Shown one piece after another: positions 1 through 5,040 of a stretch of 5,040 nucleotides of DNA. Position 1 is the first letter of the stretch. Each line of letters begins with the position of its first letter. A program made the translations under genes and the position numbers. Source of the stretch: Sphingomonas sp. (GTDB taxonomy: Bacteria > Pseudomonadota > Alphaproteobacteria > Sphingomonadales > Sphingomonadaceae); NCBI GenBank assembly GCA_013822915.1, contig PNLG01000332.1:1-5040 (forward strand), in the 5' to 3' direction. Below the pieces are notes generated by a model that did not search any database, was not told the origin of the DNA, and saw nothing but the letters and a program-made list of their open reading frames with translations.

Positions 1-23
1 GTGTGTGTCGGTCAAAAATACAA

Positions 24-45
24 CGCCGGAGCCCGTGCTTCGGCG
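24..45 (+). promoter_or_regulatory. Stem-loop in the dnaA leader, directly upstream of the ribosome binding site
   Basis: Positions 24-32 pair with 37-45 in a 9-bp stem containing one G-T wobble, closed by a 4-base loop at 33-36. Its 3' foot lies two bases before the AGGAGG ribosome binding site of dnaA. No T-run follows, so it does not look like an intrinsic terminator on the + strand. It could modulate access of ribosomes to dnaA mRNA or stabilise the 5' end. It could also be the tail of an upstream gene's 3' structure, since the left edge cuts the context. The pairing is seen directly; the regulatory role is inferred. Confidence 0.4.
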
Positions 46-47
46 GT

Positions 48-53
48 AGGAGG
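48..53 (+). promoter_or_regulatory. Strong Shine-Dalgarno of dnaA (AGGAGG)
   Basis: AGGAGG at 48-53 is a near-ideal complement to the 3' end of 16S rRNA and sits 7 bases before the GTG at 61. It decides the dnaA start: the frame is open back to position 1, which also happens to be a GTG, but only the GTG at 61 has this signal in front of it. Confidence 0.85.
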
Positions 54-60
54 CGATTGC

Positions 61-1440
61 GTGGCGAGTGCGGGTTTGGCGGGGGTAGCAAAAACAACTG
101 ACGTGGCGCGGGCCTGGACCCGGATTCGCCATGGTTTACGCGATTCTGCGGGCGGGCGGCTGTTCGATCAGTGGCTGAAGCCCATGACGCTCATCGAAAC
201 CGATGAGGCTGATATCGTGCGCCTCGCTCTGCCGTCCGCATTCATGACGAATTGGGTGCGCAACAATTATGGCGAGCGCCTGACCCATGAGTTTCGCGCG
301 CTCGTCCCCGGCATCCAGCAAGTCGTGATCGAAACGGTGAGCGCGGCAACGGCGCTCAGCACGATCAAGGTCGAACCGGTCGCCGCTGCGCCCGCGCCCG
401 CCGCGCCCCAGATCGCGCGCCCGGCGTTTGATGCGCGTTTCACCTTTGACCGCTTCGTCGTTGATGCCTCGAACCGCGTCGCGGCCAATGCGGCGCAGGC
501 TCTGGCGCAGGCGGGCACGCCGCGTTTTACGCCGCTGTTCCTGCATGGTGTGACCGGCATGGGCAAAACGCATCTTATGCACGCGATTGGTGCTGCCTAT
601 CTGGCGGCGGTGCCGGATGCGACGATCATCATGATGTCGGCCGAACGCTTTATGTTCGAATTTATTCAGGCGATGCGCGCGCGCGATACCTTCAGCTTCA
701 AGGCGCGGTTGCGCTCCGCCGATCTGCTGATGATCGACGATCTGCAATTCATTGCTGGGAAGGACGCGACGCAGGAGGAGTTTTTCCACACCATCAACGA
801 AGTGATGGGCGCGGGCAAACGGCTGGTCGTGACGGCGGATCGCGCACCGCAAGCGCTGGACGGCGTCGAGGCGCGGATCGTGTCGCGTTTTGCCAGCGGC
901 TTTGTCGCTGACATCAAGCCCGCCGATCTCGCGCTGCGGCGGGCGATCCTCGACCGCAAGCTGGCCGACATGGACGATGCGCATGTGCCCGAGGAGGTGC
1001 TGGCGCTGCTTGCCGGGCGGTTGAGCAATAACATTCGCGAGTTGGAAGGCGCGTTGAACCGGCTGGTCGCCTATGCGCAATTGACCGATGAGGCGATCGA
1101 TCTGGAGTTCACCCATGCGACGCTGGGCGAGCTGCTGCGCGGGGCGCAGAAGCGGATTACGATTGATGAGATTCAGCGCGCCGTGTCGAGCTATTTCGAG
1201 TTGAAGCCGCTCGATCTGGTGTCGGCGCGCCGTGCGCGCGTAGTCGCCCGGCCCCGGCAAATCGCGATGTATCTGGCAAAGCGGCTGACGACGCGTTCAC
1301 TCCCCGAGATTGGCCGCAAATTCGGCGGGCGCGATCACTCGACCGTGATCCATGCCGTGCGTCGGATTGAGGAATTGCGCGGCACCGACGGCGATGTCGA
1401 CACCGCTGTGCGCTCGTTGATGCGCGATCTGGAAGGGTAA
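61..1440 (+). CDS. dnaA: Chromosomal replication initiator protein DnaA
   Basis: ATP-dependent initiator that binds DnaA boxes at oriC, melts the duplex and loads the helicase; cytoplasmic. 459 residues from GTG 61, a normal family length. Domain I (about 17-90) begins ARAWTRIRHGL. A short Ala/Pro-rich domain II linker spans about 95-122. The AAA+ domain III (123 to about 340) has Walker A GVTGMGKT (163-170), Walker B LLMIDD (222-227), a sensor I region near TADRAP (258-263), box VII arginine R272 with arginine finger R276, and sensor II R326 in IRELEGAL. Domain IV (about 367-459) carries the DNA-binding signature GGRDHSTVIHAV around 423-434. Oddities: the usual aromatic FxWGL after the arginine finger is FASGF, and two GANTC sites lie near the start. 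It stands alone, with no dnaN following, and converges on the lipoprotein gene. Identity is very secure; the start is well supported by the ribosome binding site. Confidence 0.97.
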   Translation: MASAGLAGVAKTTDVARAWTRIRHGLRDSAGGRLFDQWLKPMTLIETDEADIVRLALPSAFMTNWVRNNYGERLTHEFRALVPGIQQVVIETVSAATALSTIKVEPVAAAPAPAAPQIARPAFDARFTFDRFVVDASNRVAANAAQALAQAGTPRFTPLFLHGVTGMGKTHLMHAIGAAYLAAVPDATIIMMSAERFMFEFIQAMRARDTFSFKARLRSADLLMIDDLQFIAGKDATQEEFFHTINEVMGAGKRLVVTADRAPQALDGVEARIVSRFASGFVADIKPADLALRRAILDRKLADMDDAHVPEEVLALLAGRLSNNIRELEGALNRLVAYAQLTDEAIDLEFTHATLGELLRGAQKRITIDEIQRAVSSYFELKPLDLVSARRARVVARPRQIAMYLAKRLTTRSLPEIGRKFGGRDHSTVIHAVRRIEELRGTDGDVDTAVRSLMRDLEG

Positions 1441-1448
1441 GCGGGCAG

Positions 1449-1505
1449 GGTTGGGCCGACCGCCTTTGCGCGCGGCTACGCACCCGCCCCCAGGCTGAAA
1501 GGCGG
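1449..1505. terminator. Candidate structured intergenic region between convergent genes (weak terminator candidate)
   Basis: The 94-base gap between the dnaA stop and the lipoprotein gene stop holds two pairings. A small hairpin pairs 1449-1453 with 1457-1461 (one T-G wobble). A perfect 8-base inverted repeat joins 1460-1467 (CCGCCTTT) and 1498-1505 (AAAGGCGG), with 30 bases between. The two compete, and neither is followed by a clear T-run on either strand, so an intrinsic terminator is not demonstrated. Convergent genes do need transcription to stop here, which is the main reason to list it. Confidence 0.2.
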
Positions 1506-1534
1506 CACCGGGGACGTTAGTGCTATATTCCCGA

Positions 1535-2191
1535 TCAGCTCTTCTTCTTTTGCGGTGCGATGGTGATATTCGTCGTCTGTCCCGAATTGCCGGGAAAGCC
1601 GGTGAACATCGCTTCAATCAGGTTTGGTACCAGATAGGTTAGATTGTCGTCACGCGATTGTGCCCGAGCGGTTCCTTCGAACACGCGCTGGCCGCTATCG
1701 GTGCGCTCAATCTGAAGTTCGAGCGCGCTGTTGAATACGGTATAGCTGCGCACATCGGTATAGCCGCCGCCAAAGCCGCCGAACCCACCATAGAGGAACG
1801 GATCGTTAAAGCCGCCAATAAAGTTGCGGCCATAAAATCCGCCGAACCGGCCAAAGCCGCCATAGCCAAAGCCGCCAAATCCACCAAAGCCGGGAGAGGA
1901 CACGATCTTTTCCCGGCCATTGTCGACTGAATAGGCCAGCTTCACGACCAGATCGGCACGCGCGGGGTCGGCGGCGGGTTGATACCCCTGGCGGACCAGC
2001 TCGGTTGTCACCAGCCGAGCATATTGGCCGAACTCCAACCCGCCTTGAAGGCGTTGATCGGTGGCCTGAACGACAAAGCTCTGCCCGGTGGCGGGGGGGA
2101 GTGCCTGGAAACGCGACACACGGGCCGAAAAATTTTCGGCACATCCGGCAAGGGCGATCAGGGAAGCGGCGGCAATCAGCGATTTTTTCAT
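1535..2191 (-). CDS. DUF4136-family lipoprotein with Gly/Phe-rich loop
   Basis: 218 residues, starting at ATG 2191 with AAGG (2199-2202) 7 bases upstream. Residues 1-17 form a lipoprotein signal: MKK, a hydrophobic core and the lipobox LAGC with Cys17 as the acylation site. Ala at +2 does not signal inner-membrane retention, so the outer membrane is likely. The mature part fits the DUF4136 pattern: ARVSRFQALPPATGQSFVV early on, a helix EFGQYARLVTTELVRQGY (about 53-70), a strand ADLVVKLAYSV (79-89), then after the loop YTVFNSALELQIERT (150-164) and VFEGTARAQS (170-179). A Gly/Phe/Tyr-rich insert spans about 100-143. The C-terminus ends in KKKS. The biochemical function of DUF4136 is not established, and I infer none beyond envelope location. 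The family assignment is from memory of the pattern, not a search. The 125-base upstream gap suggests its own promoter, but none is convincing. Confidence 0.85.
   Translation of the reverse strand: MKKSLIAAASLIALAGCAENFSARVSRFQALPPATGQSFVVQATDQRLQGGLEFGQYARLVTTELVRQGYQPAADPARADLVVKLAYSVDNGREKIVSSPGFGGFGGFGYGGFGRFGGFYGRNFIGGFNDPFLYGGFGGFGGGYTDVRSYTVFNSALELQIERTDSGQRVFEGTARAQSRDDNLTYLVPNLIEAMFTGFPGNSGQTTNITIAPQKKKS
1763..1894 (-). repeat. Low-complexity Gly/Phe-coding repeats inside the lipoprotein gene
   Basis: This segment encodes residues about 100-143 of the lipoprotein, built from GGFG-like units. At DNA level the + strand 11-mer CCAAAGCCGCC occurs exactly at 1770-1780, 1851-1861 and 1866-1876, with the shorter match AAAGCCGCC at 1808-1816 and a variant at 1884-1893. 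Such imperfect direct repeats can expand or contract by slippage or recombination, so length differences between relatives are expected here. Confidence 0.7.
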
Positions 2192-2316
2192 ACGAACACC
2201 TTTTTCTACGCGGTGACGACGGGACACTAACGGGAGCGCGCAATCGGGCTTAACGACAAAGTGCGCCCTTTTAGCTGAACATCGCTTGAACGGGCAGTGT
2301 TTTTTGCGCGCGTGCC

Positions 2317-3324
2317 CTAAATCTGCAAGCCAATGGCGCGCTGAACCTCCGCAACCGTTGGCGCGGCGAGGGCGGATGCGCGGGCAGCCCCCGCGACCAG
2401 CGCATCGCTCACCGCTGCCCGATCGGCGAGCAATGTCGCTAGCGCCGTGCGAATGGGCGCAAGCTTTGCCACCGCAAGGTCGGCAAGCGCCGGCTTGAAC
2501 TGGCCAAAGCCGCGCCCGCCAAAGTCGCGCATCACATCGTCGGTCGAACAATCGGCAAGCGCTGCATAAATGGTCACCAGATTGCGCGCCTCCGCCCGCT
2601 CGCCCAGCTCGGCAAAGCTCGCGGGGAGCGGCTCGGCATCGGTCTTGGCCTTTTTCAGCTTCTGGACAATCGCATCGTCGCTATCGGTCAGGTTGAGGCG
2701 CGATTGGTCGGACGGATCCGACTTTGACATTTTGGCTGACGCATCGCGCAGGCTCATGATGCGCGGCGCGGCCTTGCTCACCATCGGTTCGGGCAGCGGG
2801 AACAGATCAACCGCGAAATCGGTGTTGAACTTGGTCGCGATGTCGCGCGCCAGCTCCAGATGCTGTTTCTGATCCTCGCCCACCGGCACATGGCTGGCCT
2901 TGTAGAGCAGCACATCGGCTGCCTGCAGCACTGGATAGCCGAAATAGCCGACGCTCTGCCCCGCGCCATCCTTGCCCGCCTTATCCTTCCACTGGGTCAT
3001 GCGGTTGAGCCAGCCCATCCGCGCGGTGCCGTTCAGAATCCAGGCCAGCTCGCTGTGCGCGGGCACGCGCGCCTGATTGAACAGCACCGACTTGGCCGGA
3101 TCAATCCCGCAGGCAAGCAGGGCGGCGGCCATTTCCACTGTGTTCGCCGCCAGTTGTTCGGGGACGACGGGCTGGGTCAGTGCGTGCAGATCGGCGAGGA
3201 AAAACAGGCTGATCCCGCCCGCATCGGCGACTTCGTCCTGCATCGTGACCCATTGCTTGATCGCGCCCAGATAATTGCCGAGGTGGAGATTGCCGGTGGG
3301 CTGAATGCCGGAGACGACGCGCAT
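2317..3324 (-). CDS. trpS: Tryptophanyl-tRNA synthetase
   Basis: Class I aminoacyl-tRNA synthetase that activates tryptophan with ATP and charges tRNA-Trp in the cytoplasm. 335 residues, the usual bacterial length, with stop codon TAG. The protein opens with the family-typical MRVVSGIQPTGNLHLGNYLG, whose GNLHLGN (11-17) is the HIGH-type motif. The class signature KMSKS is at 198-202. The tryptophan and adenylate pocket region is visible at YPVLQAADVLLY (130-141) and GEDQKQHLELARDIA (149-163). The C-terminal helical part (about 210-335) is the anticodon-binding half. ATG 3324 is preceded by AAGG (3333-3336) at 8 bases, and homologs begin at the same place. It lies 39 bases after murJ, so it is probably co-transcribed with murJ and secB. 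No leader peptide or T-box-like element fits in that short gap. Nothing is missing or broken. Confidence 0.97.
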   Translation of the reverse strand: MRVVSGIQPTGNLHLGNYLGAIKQWVTMQDEVADAGGISLFFLADLHALTQPVVPEQLAANTVEMAAALLACGIDPAKSVLFNQARVPAHSELAWILNGTARMGWLNRMTQWKDKAGKDGAGQSVGYFGYPVLQAADVLLYKASHVPVGEDQKQHLELARDIATKFNTDFAVDLFPLPEPMVSKAAPRIMSLRDASAKMSKSDPSDQSRLNLTDSDDAIVQKLKKAKTDAEPLPASFAELGERAEARNLVTIYAALADCSTDDVMRDFGGRGFGQFKPALADLAVAKLAPIRTALATLLADRAAVSDALVAGAARASALAAPTVAEVQRAIGLQI

Positions 3325-3363
3325 GAAATCTACCTTAGAAATGATGGGCCAATACGGGGTGCT

Positions 3364-4935
3364 TCACGCAGATTTGCGACGCGACCGCAACATCGCGCGC
3401 AGATCAGCGGGGAGATAGGCGCGCAGCACCAGGCACGCGATCCCGTAAACCGCACCGCCGCCGCTGACGAGCACCAACATCGCGATCCACCGCGTTATGC
3501 CCGCGCCAGTGGTATAGGGGGCGAACCGGTCGTTCAAAAACCACATCACGCCGCCCATCAGCAATGCCGCCCCCGCCAGCCGCAATGCGCGGCGCTTCAA
3601 CTGCGCGTCGGGCGCGAAATGCCCGCGTTTGCGCAACATCCAATAGAGCAGCGCGACATTGGCTGTGCTCGACAAGGCCGTGGCCAGCGGCGGCCCCATA
3701 TGCCGCAGCGGCACGATCAGCGCGAGATTGAACGCGATGTTCAGCGCAATCGCGATCGTGGCAAAGCGCACCGGCGTCTTGGTGTCTTGCCGCGCGTAAA
3801 AGCCCGGCGTCAGCACCTTGACCAGAATGTAGGACGGCAGCCCAACCGAAAACGCGCCCAGCGCTTGGGCGGTGAACAGCGTGTCGAGTGCCGTGAACTT
3901 GCCGTGCTGAAACAGCGCCGCCGTAATCGGCACGCCGCACACAATCAACGCGACGGTGGCGGGGAGCGTGAAGAACAGCGCCAGCTCGAGCCCGCGATTC
4001 TGCGTCTCCAAGGCGCCGTCTTCGTCGCCACTCCCCAATTGCCGCGCAATCGTTGGCAACAGGACTGTGCCCAGCCCAATGCCGATCAGTCCCAGCGGCA
4101 ATTGGTTCAGCCGGTCGGCATAATAGATATAGCTGACCGAGCCCGCGGGCAGGAGGCTGGCGGCAAGCGCGGTTGAGATGACGAGGTTGATCTGCACCGC
4201 ACCCGCGCCTGCTGCCGCCGGGCCGATCAGCGCGAGCAGGCGGCGGACATCGGGCGTTAGCCGGGGCAGGCGCAGCCGGAGCATGACGCCGTTTCGCGCA
4301 CAGGCCCAGATCAGCCAGCCCAGTTGCAGCGCGCCCGCGACACTGACGCCGATCGCCTGATTGCGCGCGGTCAGCATCGGATCGACCTCGTGAAAGGCGA
4401 GCAGAGCCGCGATCAGCGTCAGGTTAAGCAAAATTGGTGCGGCCGCATTGACCCAGAATTTGTCGATCGAATTGAGAATGCCCCCGAGCAGCGACACCAG
4501 CGAGATCAGCACCAGATAGGGCAATGTCAGCCGCGACATTAGCACGGCATCGTCGAACGCGCGCGGGCCCACCCCCCCAAACCCGCCCGATAAGGCATAG
4601 GTGATCGGCCAGGCGCACAGCTCGGCCAGCGCCAGCATTACCAGCAGCACGGGGAGCAGAACCGAAAGCGCGTCCTCGGCAAAGGCCAGCCCCGCCTTTA
4701 GCCCGCCGCCCTCCTGCGCCACCCGCTGATTGAACATCGGGATGAAGGCGGCGCTGAACGCACCCTCGGCAAACAGCGCGCGAAACATATTGGGCAGGCG
4801 GAACGCGACCAGAAACGCGTCGGACGCAAAACCCGCGCCCACGAACCGCGCAAATAATGAATCGCGCACCAGCCCAAGCACGCGGCTGGCCAGTGTCAGC
4901 CCGCCAACCGAGCCAAGCGCGCGGACAAGGTTCAC
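3364..4935 (-). CDS. murJ: Lipid II flippase MurJ (MviN family)
   Basis: Inner-membrane flippase of the MOP superfamily that moves lipid II to the periplasmic face for peptidoglycan synthesis. 523 residues of mostly hydrophobic helices, consistent with the 14 transmembrane segments known for MurJ. The N-terminus carries the family signature SRVLGLVRDSLFA, then FASDAFLVAFRLPNMFRALFAEGAF. R18, R24, D39 and R52 fall at the numbering of the residues known to matter in E. coli MurJ. A later conserved arginine is R275 in YYADRLNQLPLGL. The C-terminus is short and basic (RSRRKSA). Two tandem GTG codons (4936-4938 and 4933-4935) could start it. I chose the second because GGAG at 4943-4946 is then 7 bases away rather than 4, homologs begin MN-, and the arginine numbering matches; the longer form would end at 4938. 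It lies just downstream of secB and upstream of trpS in a probable operon. Confidence 0.96.
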   Translation of the reverse strand: MNLVRALGSVGGLTLASRVLGLVRDSLFARFVGAGFASDAFLVAFRLPNMFRALFAEGAFSAAFIPMFNQRVAQEGGGLKAGLAFAEDALSVLLPVLLVMLALAELCAWPITYALSGGFGGVGPRAFDDAVLMSRLTLPYLVLISLVSLLGGILNSIDKFWVNAAAPILLNLTLIAALLAFHEVDPMLTARNQAIGVSVAGALQLGWLIWACARNGVMLRLRLPRLTPDVRRLLALIGPAAAGAGAVQINLVISTALAASLLPAGSVSYIYYADRLNQLPLGLIGIGLGTVLLPTIARQLGSGDEDGALETQNRGLELALFFTLPATVALIVCGVPITAALFQHGKFTALDTLFTAQALGAFSVGLPSYILVKVLTPGFYARQDTKTPVRFATIAIALNIAFNLALIVPLRHMGPPLATALSSTANVALLYWMLRKRGHFAPDAQLKRRALRLAGAALLMGGVMWFLNDRFAPYTTGAGITRWIAMLVLVSGGGAVYGIACLVLRAYLPADLRAMLRSRRKSA

Positions 4936-4942
4936 CACCGCG

Positions 4943-4946
4943 CTCC
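4943..4946 (-). promoter_or_regulatory. Shine-Dalgarno of murJ (GGAG)
   Basis: Read on the - strand, GGAG lies 4 bases before the first GTG (4938) and 7 bases before the second (4935). The 7-base spacing is the more usual and supports the second GTG as the start. It lies in the short gap after the secB stop, which suggests translation of murJ from a shared mRNA. Confidence 0.6.
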
Positions 4947-4956
4947 GGCGACAGGA

Positions 4957-5040
4957 TCAGGCGTGGCCCGCATCCGGCGATTGACCCTCGGCCAACTGGC
5001 TCTGAATCTGTTGGAAATAGAGCGCGTTGAAATCGATCGG
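4957..5040 (-). CDS. secB: SecB protein-export chaperone, C-terminal end only (partial)
   Basis: The right edge cuts this gene. Only the last 27 codons and a TGA stop (4957-4959) are inside. The visible tail reads PIDFNALYFQQIQSQLAEGQ and then SPDAGHA. The PIDFxALY motif near the C-terminus, followed by a Gln-rich, loosely structured tail, is characteristic of SecB. SecB is a cytoplasmic tetrameric chaperone that keeps precursors unfolded and hands them to SecA. Its stop is 21 bases upstream of the preferred murJ start, so the two are likely co-transcribed. The call rests on a short stretch, but the motif and the neighbourhood agree. It is too short for the start or fold to be judged. Confidence 0.8.
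   Translation of the reverse strand, partial: PIDFNALYFQQIQSQLAEGQSPDAGHA

Noticed and set aside
1..60. dnaA starting at the GTG at position 1
   Set aside because: No upstream sequence is visible, the stretch contains the hairpin and the AGGAGG for the GTG at 61, and the extra 20 residues do not look like DnaA domain I.
782..790. DnaA-box-like TTTTCCACA inside dnaA
   Set aside because: It fits a relaxed box consensus, but it is a single site and encodes part of the conserved EEFFHT stretch of DnaA, so codon constraint explains it. No cluster or AT-rich region suggests an origin.
136..1260. Long open frame (374 codons) on the - strand within dnaA
   Set aside because: It lies wholly antisense to dnaA, is Arg/His/Gln-rich with no recognisable domain, and is the usual shadow frame of a GC-rich coding region.
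1658..1930. Ala/Lys-rich + strand frame resembling a histone H1-like or KA-repeat protein
   Set aside because: The AAK-like pattern is the antisense reading of the GGFG repeats in the lipoprotein gene, which has a signal peptide, a lipobox and a good ribosome binding site.
2192..2316. Promoter or terminator between trpS and the lipoprotein gene
   Set aside because: A TTGTCG-like -35 element and a GGGCA/TGCCC pairing with a 16-base loop were seen, but there is no matching -10 at good spacing and no T-run after the stem. The evidence is too weak to annotate.
2192..2551. N-terminal extension of the lipoprotein frame by 120 codons
   Set aside because: It overlaps the 3' end of trpS. The MKK signal peptide with lipobox and the ribosome binding site place the start at 2191.
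2860..4176. Long open frame (438 codons) on the + strand across trpS and murJ
   Set aside because: It spans two well-identified - strand genes, and its Arg/Gln/His-rich composition is typical of an antisense shadow. No motif or ribosome binding site supports it.

Overview
The window looks like a chromosomal housekeeping segment from a GC-rich alphaproteobacterium, most likely a sphingomonad (Sphingomonadales). That placement is inferred from the DnaA and MurJ sequences, the glycine/phenylalanine-rich DUF4136 lipoprotein, GTG starts, sparse GANTC sites and the secB-murJ-trpS gene order. No database search was possible.

Layout: a short leader (1-60) holds a stable hairpin that abuts a near-perfect Shine-Dalgarno. 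Next comes dnaA (61-1440, + strand), encoding the replication initiator. A 94-base gap separates it from four genes that all lie on the - strand. Read in their own direction these are the 3' end of secB (entering from the right edge), murJ (lipid II flippase), trpS (tryptophanyl-tRNA synthetase) and a DUF4136-family lipoprotein gene that converges on dnaA. The spacings are 21 bases (secB-murJ, using the preferred murJ start), 39 bases (murJ-trpS) and 125 bases (trpS-lipoprotein). secB-murJ-trpS is therefore probably one transcript, and the lipoprotein gene may have its own promoter.

Functionally the - strand block serves the cell envelope and translation: export chaperone, peptidoglycan precursor flipping, tRNA charging and a probable outer-membrane lipoprotein. 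dnaA stands alone and no dnaN follows it. No RNA genes, mobile elements, CRISPR arrays, phage genes or replication origin were seen, and no stretch over 300 bases lacks a gene.

I found no convincing undescribed system. The points most worth a second look are the dnaA leader hairpin, a pair of GANTC sites at the start of dnaA, and the repeat-encoded Gly/Phe loop of the lipoprotein.
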